Shown in pieces: positions 23,878 to 33,930 of a DNA stretch of 64,000 nt. The stretch is from Takakia lepidozioides (taxonomy: Eukaryota > Streptophyta > Takakiopsida > Takakiales > Takakiaceae). How positions within the stretch are numbered: position 1 is the first letter of the stretch; the number at the start of each line of letters is the position of its first letter. Location of the stretch: the NCBI GenBank assembly GCA_030704615.1, contig CM060731.1:43028001-43092000 (forward strand), given 5' to 3'. A program made the position numbers and the translations under genes. The notes under the pieces are model-generated. The model ran no database searches, was not told the DNA's origin, and saw only the letters and a program-made list of their open reading frames with translations.

Positions 23878-24097
23878 TATGGCGTGAGCTCTGGCCGCCT
23901 CCGCCTCGACGACTAACAAAACTCGGCACCAAACTCCTCCCACCCCCATTTTCCTAGTCCTCCTAGTCTTGGCAATTTGGTCCCGTGTTTTTTTCTAGTC
24001 GTACAGCTTGATCCCGAGTTTCGAGTTTCATACCGAGTTTTGGCCAAACTAAGGGTTCTCATGCCGAGTTTGGGACCCTTTATGGATAACTCTATTG
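23533..24097. mobile_element. MITE-like element with GAGTTATCC termini
   Basis: The left end GAGTTATCCGTAAAG (23533, again at 23712) is mirrored at the right end, whose reverse complement reads GAGTTATCCATAAAG (about 24097 inward). Subterminal CCGAGTTT/AAACTCGG words also face each other. The flanks are TTA on the left and TAT on the right, compatible with a TA target duplication of mariner-like or related elements. No transposase is encoded. Confidence 0.65.
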
Positions 24098-24319
24098 TAG
24101 CCTTCAAGGAATGAATACTGCAAAACTCAGGCGGATATTTCAGGGCGACATGGAGCGCCGTTTCTTACTGAACCATCAACTGTCACTTTCCCAATACTGC
24201 TCTCTTGTTGTCAATGAGGCATGTAATCAAGTGCAATGGGCATCAGAGATTCCGAGCTTCACTAAGAAGCGACATAGAACAAGATACCATATCATATGAC
24301 TTCAGTCCCTGGTGTTTGG

Positions 24320-24652
24320 TGTTAGAATTGAGCAAGAACTAAAGTCTTAGACTAAAGCTTAAACTGATTACTGAGAACTCTCCACCCAACCATGGGACCA
24401 CAACAAGCTGTGTCCACCCTCCGAGCTCTCCCTATTTATACTCAAAGTCTAATCCAGAATAGCTGAGATAACTATAGCATAACTCCATGCTTTTACTTAA
24501 GTTATCTCCACCTGCTATTCTGGTACAATGACTTGAGTCACTAATAATTAAAGCTAACTTTAGCTATCTTTTAGCTAACCGAGGCTTATCTCTATTGTTA
24601 ACTGTGACTTGTCAGTATGTCTGGTTGTAGATATGTTTAATTACTTCCAACA
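24320..24652 (-). repeat. 3' LTR of Copia element 1
   Basis: 333 bp, beginning TGTTAG and ending CCAACA on the plus strand (TG..CA on the element strand). It matches 28235-28567 with one visible substitution (ATAATT against ATAACT). Confidence 0.95.
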
Positions 24653-24665
24653 CTCCCACTCAATT
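24653..24665 (-). other. Polypurine tract of Copia element 1
   Basis: On the minus strand a purine-rich TTGAGTGGGAG sits directly before the 3' LTR, the position where plus-strand synthesis is primed. Element 2 has the same tract at 29195-29207. Confidence 0.75.
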
Positions 24666-24772
24666 AAACCATATCATTGAGCTATTTCGCGAGAAGAGAC
24701 ACCAAGTAAGGTTGAACACTTTATGTGTTTTGTTTGTGGTAGACTCTTCGTCAAAATATCCGCAACCATATC

Positions 24773-25789
24773 TCATGTAGCACAATAGATCATCTTGATC
24801 TCTCCCTTGCATACAACTTCTCGTATGTAGTGATGTTGCACTTCAATGTGCTTCGTCCTTGAATGATATTTCGGATTCTGACTCAGTGCAATCGCACTTT
24901 GATTGTCACAATAGAGAGTCGTAGGTAGTGATTGGAGATAATCCAAATCTCCAAGCAACTTCCGTAACCAAATAGTCTCCTTTGCTGCTTGTGTAATGGA
25001 CATGTACTCAGCTTCTGTTGATGACAACGCTGTTGCAACTTGTCGTTTGCTAGACCAAGATACAGCTCCACCTGCTAGGAGGAAACAATGGCCTGAAGTT
25101 GATTTTCTACTATCAATGTCTCCTGCCCAGTCAGCATCAGCAAACCCCAACAAACTTGGATCTTCCACTCTCTTATAGAGTAGACCAGAGGTTGATGTTC
25201 CTCTTAGATATCGAAATATCTTCTTCACTGCTTTCCAATGGGTTTGTCCAGGATTTGAAAGAAATTGTGAGACCACTCCCACTGAATGTGCAATGTCTGG
25301 CCTAGTACAAACCATGCAATACATCAAACTGCCGACTGCGCTTTGATAAGGAGTTTTCCTCATATCTTTTTGCTCTTCTTGAGTCTTAGGTGTCATATCC
25401 TTCGTAAGTTTCAAACCAACTTCGAGAGGAGTTGATGTTGGCTTACTCATCTCCAACTTAAACCTTTGTAGAATTGTCTCAATGTATTGTCGTTGATGCA
25501 TGAATATTGTATGGTTCAATCGATCTCTGCTAATTTGAATACCAAGACAGAACCGAATCTCACCCATGTCAGTCATGGCAAACTCAGCACTTAACAGTGC
25601 TTTGGTTTCTGGCAACAACCTTTGATGATCGTTGGTGACAATGATTGTGTCATCCACATATAGAGCTATGACCACAAATTGCTTTCCCATTTTTTTCACA
25701 TAGATGTTTGTGTCAGCAATGCTTCGCTCAAATCTTGCTTTTAAGAGGTAAGCATCGATCCTAGCATACCAAGCTCGAGGACTTTGTTT
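24773..25789 (-). pseudogene. Copia reverse transcriptase (C-terminal part) and RNase H
   Basis: The frame starts in SPRAWYARIDAYLLKARFERS at about 25789, continues through the polymerase YVDD motif (in ALYVDDTIIV) and ends with RNase H features (GFADADWAGD, SSTEAEYMS, CDNQSAIALSQNP, RTKHIEVQHHYIRE). The first two-thirds of the reverse transcriptase, including the first catalytic aspartate, is missing. The deletion junction lies near 25785-25800, where the upstream frame (ending VDMDSN) and this frame overlap out of register. The polypeptide is about 335 codons. It cannot act as a polymerase. Confidence 0.9.
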
Positions 25790-26073
25790 GAGTCCATATC
25801 AACAAGTGGTTCACCAACTTCGACTCCTTGATCAACTCCATCAAGTTGAACACCTCCATCATTTGCTTCAGCCATCTCTTGTATTGGCTCCTCATAAGAC
25901 TCATTTTGAAAATGGTGTAATGGCTCTAAGCTCATTCCCATGTCATCTTCTCTCACTACCAAAGAGGGTATGAAGCTTTCATCAAACACTACGTCCCTAC
26001 TGTGTTTGACAGCCTTAGTTGTCTTATTGAACAACTTATATCCCTTTACACCTTCTGTGTAGCCAATGAAGAT
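25741..26073 (-). pseudogene. Copia integrase tail and linker beyond the nonsense codon
   Basis: In the same frame as the polyprotein, after TGA, it reads IFIGYTEGVKGYKLFNK, VKHSRDVVFDES and an acidic linker, then stops at 25741 after the deletion junction. This is the normal Copia region between integrase and reverse transcriptase. Confidence 0.85.
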
Positions 26074-28173
26074 TCATTCTTCTGATTTGGAGTCAAGTTT
26101 CCTTCGCTTCTGAGTAGGGATATGGACATATACACGGCATCCAAAAATCCTACAATGAGCCACACTAGGCTTCTGACCACTCCATACCTCTTCTGGTGTT
26201 TTTCCCAACACTGATTTGGTAGGTATTCTGTTGTGAAGATAGGTTGCAGTGCCAACAGCTTCTGCCCAAAAATGATTTGAAAGATTCACTTCTTTCAACA
26301 TACTCCTTGCAGATTCTTGTAGTGATCTATTCATCCGCTCAGCTACACCATTCTGCTCAGGTGTATATGGAACAGTAAACTGTCGAGCTATTCCATTCTC
26401 TTGACAAAACTGATTGAAAGCCTTTGAGATGTACTCACCACCATTGTCAGATCTCAAAATCTTAAGAGGCTTTCCAGTTTGTTTTTCTGTAAGTACTTTG
26501 AACTCCTTGAATTTCTCTAGTACTTGATTTTTCTGTCTTAAGAAATTCACCACAACCCTCCTTGACAAATCATCAATGAATGTCACAAAGTACCTTGCTC
26601 CTCCAAGTGATGTGGTTTGCATTGGCCCACACACATCAGAATGTACAATCTCCAATATACTTATGGCTCTTCGTCCACCATCCTTAGGAAATTGACCTCG
26701 ATGTTGCTTCCCTTCCAAGCAACCTTTGTATAGACGCATATCGCTCATCTCCTTCAATGGTAGTCCTTCCACAAGATGGCTTGAGAGTTGCATCTGTCTC
26801 AACTTCTTAATGCTCACATGACCTAACCTTCTATGCCACAACTCTGTTTCTGACATGACAGGTGTAGATCCCAACTGTGGTGAAAATGTGGTAAGAGCAC
26901 TAGAGACATGATGTTGTAATCTATACAAGCAATTATCAAGAATAGCTCTTGCTACCACAGCTCCTGAGCTATCTGTGATAGTACAACTCTCATCTTGGAA
27001 TACCACTCTGTATCCCTTTGCAACAATTTGCCTTACAGACAACAGGTTCTTTGTTAAAGTAGGGACATGTAGGACATTTTCCACCTCTATGGTTTCCCCT
27101 TCATCGAGCATAAGAGAGACTGAGCCTTCCCCACTAATGACATGTTTGCTATCATCTCCCAAAAGAACATATTGTGTAGGTGAAAGAGATCTATAGGATA
27201 AGAAATGCTCTTTCTCTGAACTCATATGTTGAGATGCTCCTGAATCAACATACCACACATGTTTCTGTCTAGTAGTGGCTGAGAGAGACACAACAAATAA
27301 AATAGCATTCCTCTGATGAGTAGCTATGTTTCCTTGACTCTCTCTGCTGCGCTCATCTGCAATGCGCTTTCTACAATCCTTGATCATGTGACCAAGTTTC
27401 TTGCAATAAAAGCATCTTACTTTGGGCTTTTTGATCTTTGAGCTAGATTGAGGTTTCTGAAACCTCTGGGACTTCTGAGACATATGTGAAGGGAGTCTTT
27501 TATTCAAGACTACTCCAGTCTTGCCTGTGAACAAAGCTCTGTCTACCTCTGTAGACGTACCTTGACCTTTTCTTCTTGTTTCCTCCTTGAGGAGAAGTCC
27601 TATGACAACATCAATAGTTAAGTTGGTTTGTCCTGCTAGGGACACCACAAAACCATCATAGGATTCAGGTAAGGTTGCCAATAACACCACTGCGGCGTGT
27701 TCATCAGTCACATTAGTTCCCACAGAGACTAGTTGATCTCGCAACACACAAAACAAATTCAAGTGTTGTTCAACTGAGTCTGACTCGGTCATCTTCAGAC
27801 CATAGAACTTCTGCGTCGCATACACTTGCGATGTGACATCCTTCGTCTCATATATGCTTGCTAGCTTATCCCAAACATCCTTAGCATTCTTAGCGCTTAT
27901 AATGAGATGCAACTGATTGTCTCTCAAGCTTGTGATGATGCTAGCTCTTGCTTTCTGATCTTTCCTATCCCATATGGCTTGGCTAACAATAGTGTCAGGT
28001 CTTGGGACTGATCCATCAACCACTCCCCATAGATCTTTGTCTAGAAGAACCATCTCCATCCTAAACTTCCAGGTTTGATAGTTAGCTCCATTGAATCGAT
28101 CTTCCACTCTCACATCTAACGCACTCGTCATAGACATAGAAGGAGGATTGCTAGAAGATGACGCTCCAGCCAT
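26074..28173 (-). CDS. Copia Gag-protease-integrase polyprotein, stops early
   Basis: The start is taken at ATG 28173 (MAGASSSSNPP). Gag has the FNGANYQTWKFRME entry motif and the zinc knuckle CFYCKKLGHMIKDC. Protease has VDSGASQHM. Integrase has HRRLGH, then LYKGCLEGK where CxxC is expected (first Cys replaced by Tyr), then HSDVCGPM, DDLSRR, SDNGGEY and PEQNGVAER, covering the DDE core. The frame ends at TGA 26074-26076 where Copia relatives continue with an IFIGY-type segment. That segment is present just downstream in the same frame, so TGA is a nonsense change. Confidence 0.93.
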   Translation of the reverse strand: MAGASSSSNPPSMSMTSALDVRVEDRFNGANYQTWKFRMEMVLLDKDLWGVVDGSVPRPDTIVSQAIWDRKDQKARASIITSLRDNQLHLIISAKNAKDVWDKLASIYETKDVTSQVYATQKFYGLKMTESDSVEQHLNLFCVLRDQLVSVGTNVTDEHAAVVLLATLPESYDGFVVSLAGQTNLTIDVVIGLLLKEETRRKGQGTSTEVDRALFTGKTGVVLNKRLPSHMSQKSQRFQKPQSSSKIKKPKVRCFYCKKLGHMIKDCRKRIADERSRESQGNIATHQRNAILFVVSLSATTRQKHVWYVDSGASQHMSSEKEHFLSYRSLSPTQYVLLGDDSKHVISGEGSVSLMLDEGETIEVENVLHVPTLTKNLLSVRQIVAKGYRVVFQDESCTITDSSGAVVARAILDNCLYRLQHHVSSALTTFSPQLGSTPVMSETELWHRRLGHVSIKKLRQMQLSSHLVEGLPLKEMSDMRLYKGCLEGKQHRGQFPKDGGRRAISILEIVHSDVCGPMQTTSLGGARYFVTFIDDLSRRVVVNFLRQKNQVLEKFKEFKVLTEKQTGKPLKILRSDNGGEYISKAFNQFCQENGIARQFTVPYTPEQNGVAERMNRSLQESARSMLKEVNLSNHFWAEAVGTATYLHNRIPTKSVLGKTPEEVWSGQKPSVAHCRIFGCRVYVHIPTQKRRKLDSKSEE

Positions 28174-28221
28174 AATCAAGTTATCTCAATCTCAACTACC
28201 AACTCTTACCTAGAGAAGAAT

Positions 28222-28234
28222 GGCTCTGATACCA
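28222..28234 (-). other. Primer-binding site of Copia element 1 (initiator tRNA-Met 3' end)
   Basis: The minus strand reads TGGTATCAGAGCC immediately after the 5' LTR. This is the standard plant Copia site complementary to the 3' end of initiator methionine tRNA. Confidence 0.93.
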
Positions 28235-28567
28235 TGTTAGAATTGAGCAAGAACTAAAGTCTTAGACTAAAGCTTAAACTGATTACTGAGAACTCTCCAC
28301 CCAACCATGGGACCACAACAAGCTGTGTCCACCCTCCGAGCTCTCCCTATTTATACTCAAAGTCTAATCCAGAATAGCTGAGATAACTATAGCATAACTC
28401 CATGCTTTTACTTAAGTTATCTCCACCTGCTATTCTGGTACAATGACTTGAGTCACTAATAACTAAAGCTAACTTTAGCTATCTTTTAGCTAACCGAGGC
28501 TTATCTCTATTGTTAACTGTGACTTGTCAGTATGTCTGGTTGTAGATATGTTTAATTACTTCCAACA
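28235..28567 (-). repeat. 5' LTR of Copia element 1
   Basis: 333 bp, partner of 24320-24652. It holds the element promoter and lies next to the primer-binding site. Confidence 0.95.
28348..28355 (-). promoter_or_regulatory. TATA box in the 5' LTR of Copia element 1
   Basis: The minus strand has TATAAATA in the middle of the LTR, the usual place for the Copia promoter. The same word occurs in the 3' LTR. Confidence 0.6.
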
Positions 28568-28572
28568 TTTGG

Positions 28573-28770
28573 GAAAGGAAAATGTCCACATTTGTAGACT
28601 GCAAGAAGGACTTGGCAAGGAGGATGCAAAAGTCAAATCTCCTCTGTGTTGAGATTCCAGATTCCTGAATCGTTGCCTTCTCCCATACGGCAAAATCCCG
28701 ATCGGATAGGGCTACTTGAAAGTCAGGAGCTGCACATCCATAAACGTGAGTCGAAAGCTTTCCCACCTGT
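28573..28770 (-). pseudogene. Host exon-like segment split by Copia element 1
   Basis: The minus strand encodes VGKLSTHVYGCAAPDFQ, LSDRDFAVWEKATIQ and RRFDFCILLAKSFLQSTNVDIF, which looks like real protein and has an acceptor-like CAG before VGKL. It runs straight into the Copia target site. If the element is removed, the frame continues on the far side (24319 downward) as TPGTEVI and then a stop at 24298-24296. I therefore infer a last coding exon disrupted by the retrotransposon. The protein is not recognised. Confidence 0.5.
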
Positions 28771-28932
28771 GTAATTTGCTCCAGCTGAATTGCAAAAAAA
28801 AAATTATTGATACTTCAAGACCTAAGCCCTCACCAGCCTGCTTCAAGCAGACGCAATGCTCGTGGTGATGGTGGAATCTCTGGATGCCATCAGCCACTCT
28901 GGAAGAGAACTAGACTATCGTCTGCTGGTTTA

Positions 28933-29194
28933 TGTTGACTATCACTATTCAATAAACGTTGTTACACTACACATTCATATATAATCATACATACAATCAC
29001 TACTCAATGCTCTTAGATTCCACTCTCGTCTCATTTTTTGCATATATTGTCATACAACGTGTTCCTGCTCTGTAACTAAAAACAACCACACAGAGAACCA
29101 TTACACACTATATGTCACAGTACTTTTGGCGGGCAATTGCATAGTTCAAATCTCACTCTTCCCAGAACTAGTTCGATGTTCCCAATACTCAATA
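28933..29194 (-). repeat. 3' LTR of Copia element 2
   Basis: 262 bp, matching 33664-33930 with scattered substitutions. It lacks the CTTA repeat present in the other LTR near 33744-33752. Confidence 0.92.
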
Positions 29195-29207
29195 CTCCCA
29201 CTCAATG
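29195..29207 (-). other. Polypurine tract of Copia element 2
   Basis: The minus strand has CATTGAGTGGGAG right before the 3' LTR, nearly the same tract as in element 1. Confidence 0.7.
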
Positions 29208-29367
29208 AAATTGAACTATAACATCTACAGGTAATCTCCCACTTTCAATTTCACTGATGACAATTTCCCAACACATCTCTGAAACGTTTGAAGGTGTGTA
29301 CTGGAAGTGCCTTCGTGAATAAATCAGCGATCTATGAATTGGTAGGGACGTACAGAACTTTGAGCTC

Positions 29368-30171
29368 TCATTTCTCCTGATTTTCTCTGATGACATGATA
29401 TGCAACGTCCACATGTTTTGTCATCTTAGGATATTCAGGATTGTATGCTAGACGTATAGTACTTTGGTTGTCAAAGAACAATAGAGTAGGTTCCTGCTGC
29501 GAAACTCCAAGACCATGAAGCAGCCTTCGAGTCCAAAGAATCTCTTTTGCCGTTACAAAGGCAGCAATATACTCAGACTCTGTGGTGCTACTTGTTGTGC
29601 AGACTTGTTTTCTATTGCCCCACACAATAGGGCCCCCATTGAGTAACAACACATAGCCAGATCTGGATTTGCGATCATCAAGATCGTTAGCATAATCTGC
29701 ATCACAAAAGGCTACCAAAGTGTTGATATGTGATGTTGGACCATAGTATATAGTCATGTGCGGTGTGCCAATCAAGTACTTCAAGATTCTCTTCAGAGCC
29801 ATGCAGTGTATCTGTGTCGGATTGGCAGAAAATTTGGCTGCATTATTGACAGCATATGAAATGTCGGGTCTCGTGCACATAGCAAGATATGCTAAACTGC
29901 CCACCAACTCTTTGTAGGGAAATGAAGTTGTACGTTCATCATCTGTACTCGTGGAAAAAGATACCAGATGGCTCGCCGGATCAGTTGGCACGGAGACTGG
30001 ATTTGCATCAACAAGTCTGAAGTCTGAAATGATCTTTTGGACGTATTTGTCTTGGTCAATAGAAATCTGGCGATGAATCCGATTTCTAACCAAATAAAGC
30101 CCTACATAGACTTCAGGATCATTCTTGGTGATAGTGAAAGCTTCACCCATGTAATCAAGAACATCTGTCAC
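29368..30171 (-). pseudogene. Copia element 2 reverse transcriptase end and RNase H
   Basis: After a YVDD-equivalent IFVDDGLAC in another frame near 30200, this frame holds the LRVxxI-type thumb region, VGSLAYLAMCTRPDISYAV, FCDADYANDLDDRKS, TESEYIAAF and FFDNQSTIRLAYNPEYP. It ends in IRENQEK before a stop. The connection to the upstream reverse transcriptase frame needs a frameshift at about 30170-30180. Confidence 0.9.
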
Positions 30172-30326
30172 TTCTGTGTTTTGACACTGCAGGCAAGACC
30201 ATCATCGACAAAGATAGTGAGTATCAAATGTGTGCTTTTGCTACTAAAAATAAACACAAGGATCAGCGTCACTTGCTGTGAGATCGTATTTAGTCAAGAA
30301 AGAGTCGAATTTCTTGTTCCACCTAT

Positions 30327-31661
30327 CTATCGAAGGCCATAGATAGACTTTTTGAGTCGACACACTTGCTTAGGGGCTGTCGGATTTGTGAAGCCTAAAG
30401 GCTGATCCATGAAGATTTCCTCTGCTAAATCTCCATGGAGAAAAGCAGTTTTAACATCAAATTGGGTGATGTCCATGTCTTGTACGGCTGCAATTGACAA
30501 AACAGTTCGTATGGAATCATATCTCACTACAGGTGAGAAAGTCTCTGAGAAGTCGATACTAGCCCTCTGCGTAAATCCTTTAGCAACAAGTCTTGCTTTG
30601 TATCGTGAGATGGATCCATCAGCGGCTAATTTTAGCTTGAAAACCCATTTGCACTTGATTGTGTTCCGATCTGTAGGAAGATCACAAAGCTCCCATGTTT
30701 GATTTTGGATTAGAGAATGAAATTCTTCCTCCATAGCTTTGATCCATTCAGCATGATGAGGGGAATTGATGGCTGTCCAGTAATTAGCAGGCTCTGGTGG
30801 TAATGGGAGTGCAGCGATAGTTGTTGTGCAAGCATAACTACTCCGATTAGTTGGATATATCCAGTCGCCGAATCTGGTGGGAGGCACTGATCTGGAACGA
30901 GGAGGAATCGTCGTTGGTACTGATGTTGTGTGATCAAATGTGTCAGCATCATCAGATGTCACAATTGGTGTTGCAGGAACCTGCAATATATGGGCAAGAC
31001 TTGCTGGAGGAGTATGTACCGTCACTTGGACGGACTCTGGAATCTGTAATATATGGGCAGGAGCAGGAGGTGTAGGACTTGCAGGAGGAATATGTACTGT
31101 CACTTGGACCAATTCTTGTTGCCCATTGGTACTAGGAGGAAAATCCTGAAACAAACGAGCATATGTAGCCTCGTCATGATTTGCTTCCTCAGAGTCACCG
31201 TAAGTATGTTCATCAAATAGAACGTCGCGGCTCTCTATGACTTTCTTGTCTGTGATATCCCAAAGACGGTAGGCTTTGCAGTGATCACTATATCCAACCA
31301 GCAAACATTTTTTGCTCTTAGCATCCAACTTGTGTCTTCGTTCTTCAGGGATATATGCAAATGTTATACAGCCAAATACTCGAATATGAGCAACTGATGC
31401 TTTGATGCCAAACCAAGCCTGATAAGGCGTTCTTCCTGGGAGTGTTCTAGTACCTGTTCTGTTGAGTACATGCACTGCACAAGCGATTGCTTCGGCCCAG
31501 AAATGAAGTGGAAGTGAGGCTGAGTGAAGCATGCTCCGAGCGGCTTCAACAATTGTGCGATTATCCCTTTCAAAAACAACATTTTGCTCTGGGCTGTACG
31601 CTGCAGTGTATTCGTGGATGATGCCTTCTTGTTCACAAAAGCGCGCAAAATCATGACTCAT
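30327..31661 (-). pseudogene. Copia element 2 integrase end and reverse transcriptase start
   Basis: This frame begins in the integrase core (PEQNVVFERDNRTIVEAARSM; the usual NGVAER is changed to NVVFER) and continues through FGCITFAYIPEE, a long proline/threonine-rich linker, KWVFKLKLAADGSISRYKAR and QFDVKTAFLHGDLAEEIFM, which carries the first catalytic aspartate of reverse transcriptase. It ends at a stop directly after KKSIYGLR, where Copia normally continues QSPR. About 444 codons. Confidence 0.92.
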
Positions 31662-31922
31662 GTCAGTTCGTATGGTAAGGACTTTGTTTCCTGTATCTCT
31701 GAAGGTGTGGCGTACTACTCTCTTAAAACAAGAAAGAGCCTCTGATTTGTGTTGAGCAAAGAAAATGAAGCAGTAACCGGAGTGATCATCCTTGAAAATG
31801 ATATAATATCAAGATTTGCCAAGAGAAGGAACTGGCAGCGGTCCACAAATGTCACTATGAAAAAGCATGCCAGGCTTGGCTACTCTAGTACGAGAAATGT
31901 TGAAAGGAAACGACGTCCTATG

Positions 31923-33527
31923 CTATTTGCCGTAGACACAACCATGACAAACCTCTATGATGGAACTTGGATCTGTACTCTTAATCACTTCTACTAAGTC
32001 CTCATTGACCATATGTTTTATCATGCCATGATTAAGATGACCCAGGCGATGATGCCAAAGCTTTAGACTTTGTACAGTGTCAGAATTGGGAAAGACTCCT
32101 ACTTCTGTAACAAGATGGCTCATCGTTGCAGTAATGGTAACAAAGTTGAGTTTCCATAGACCTCCATGCAAATAACCACTAAGAACGATCTGACTGTGCT
32201 GATGAAAATAGACATCTGTGCTTGTATACGTAACTGAAATACCTGGTTTAGAGACAGCTCGGAGTATAGAGAAGAGATTTCTCTTGAGTCCCGGACAATA
32301 AAGAACATCCACTAAGACAGCTCGTTCTTCTGTGCCATTGTTGTTGACTATGATATCAATATCACCGCGTCCTGTGACATAGCCATCTGCAAAAGCAGCC
32401 TCAACGGGCCATTGTCCTTTGGCTATAGGAGTAAACTTGGTAAACCACTCTCTACGGCAGGTCATGTGATGAGTTGCACCGCTATCTGTAAACCAGTCAG
32501 TGAGATGACTCTCACCAAAACAAGTTATGGTCCATGTTGTGGGACTGGTAGTACTCTGTGAAGACTGACCAATGTTCTGAAATTGTTTGGGCGGGTCAGG
32601 GCATTCTTTGGCCCAGTGACCTTCCGTACCACAATTGTTGCAACATGTAATCTTCTTGCGCACTGCAATCATAATAGATCTTTCTTGACATTGCTCGTAG
32701 GTAAGCGGTGGCTGCCAAGCAGTATGGGTTGGAGGTGGCCCTCTCCATGCAACGTTCAGTTGCCAATTACTCCCACTGTTTGAAACAGTTGCAGGTTTCC
32801 ACTGATTTGAATAAGATCCAGATGGTTGCCGTTGCCATTGAATAGGAAAACTCCCACTGCTTCCAACTGGTTGCTGATGCGTTTGTGATTTGACAGTTGT
32901 GGTCGCAGTTGGCTTGGTATAGAATGCTCGGGTGTCTGTAGAAGTTTGCTGCTCCCTTCGTCTGTTTAACTTGGTTTCTTCTTTTAGCAACCTCAAAGTA
33001 AGATTATCAAGATTGCGTTGCTCCCCAGTAACGTTATCCCAAGCTGTGAGGAGATTGTCATATTCTGGTGGTAGATTGCAAATAAGTTTAGTCATGACTG
33101 CGCTGTCATCAAAAGCAGTATCTAGATCTTTAAGTTGACAGACTATGGTGTCTATTTCACCAAGGAAAGAAGCCATATCTTGTCCTGGAGACATTTTGCA
33201 TTCATAAAATTGTTGTTGTAAATGATAAATGTCCTCAGTGGACTTCTGCTCATGGATAAGAATCAAGCGTGACCAAATCTAAGCTGAGGTTCTGCAATTC
33301 AACAATTGGACGAAAAGCTTATCATCAATCGTCTGCGTCAAAACACTTCTGGCCTGCATATCTTTGCGGTGCCAAGCAACAGCGTCGGCTGCTTCTGCTA
33401 ACGGTTCAAGGCATGTGACAATATCCATGAAGTCTCGACCAGACATGACTGATTCCATTTGATACTTCCATATCTGAAAGTTGTGGCCATTGAACTTTTT
33501 GACATTACAAAAATCTTTGTTATCCAT
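31923..33527 (-). pseudogene. Copia element 2 Gag-protease-integrase start
   Basis: The gag ATG is taken at 33527 (MDNKDFCNVKKFNGHNFQIW). A TAG at 33279-33281 breaks gag early, directly followed in frame by IWSRLILIHEQKS. Then come the zinc knuckle CCNNCGTEGHWAKEC, protease FTDSGATHHM, and the integrase HHCC domain HHRLGH..CHGCVYGK. The frame stops at 31923-31925 right after GK. Confidence 0.92.
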
Positions 33528-33652
33528 GTTTGGTACTGCAAAACAAAAACAAAGAAAAACATACGTCTCTCTGACTAAACTGACTACAAGCAATGAACAA
33601 ACAAACTCTCAACAGATTCTTTGTTCGCAGCGGATAACTAGCATGAAGATAA

Positions 33653-33663
33653 GGCCCATAACC
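33653..33663 (-). other. Primer-binding site complementary to the anticodon arm of initiator tRNA-Met
   Basis: Directly next to the 5' LTR the minus strand reads GGTTATGGGCC. Its complement GGCCCAUAACC is the anticodon stem-loop of eukaryotic initiator methionine tRNA, including the CAU anticodon, not the tRNA 3' end. Drosophila copia and yeast Ty5 are known to prime this way from half-tRNA. The 11-base match abuts the LTR exactly. Confidence 0.8.
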
Positions 33664-33930
33664 TATTGACTATCACTATTCAATAAACGTTGTTACACTA
33701 CACATTCATGTCTAATCATACATACAATCACTACTCAATGCTCTTACTTAGATTCCACTCTCGTCTCATTTTCTGCATATATTGTGATACACCGTGTTCC
33801 TGCCCTGTAACTAAAAACAACCACACAGAGAACCATTACACACTGTATGTTATAGTACTTTTGGCGGGCAATTGCATAGTTCAAATCTCACTATTCCCAA
33901 GAACTAGTTCGCTGTTCCCAATACTCAATA
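33664..33930 (-). repeat. 5' LTR of Copia element 2
   Basis: 267 bp, partner of 28933-29194. It ends with TCAATA beside the target duplication GTTTA at 33931-33935. Confidence 0.92.

Larger units (their letters stand above)
24315..28572 (-). mobile_element. Young defective Copia LTR retrotransposon (element 1)
   Basis: A complete element in structure: 333-bp LTRs, initiator-Met primer site, polypurine tract and 5-bp target duplication TTTGG (24315-24319 and 28568-28572). By eye the LTRs differ at only one position, so insertion is recent. Coding order on the minus strand is gag, protease, integrase, reverse transcriptase, RNase H, as in Copia. It is defective: an in-frame TGA after integrase, loss of most of the reverse transcriptase, and a tyrosine in the integrase zinc finger. 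Any movement would need proteins from an intact relative. Confidence 0.95.
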
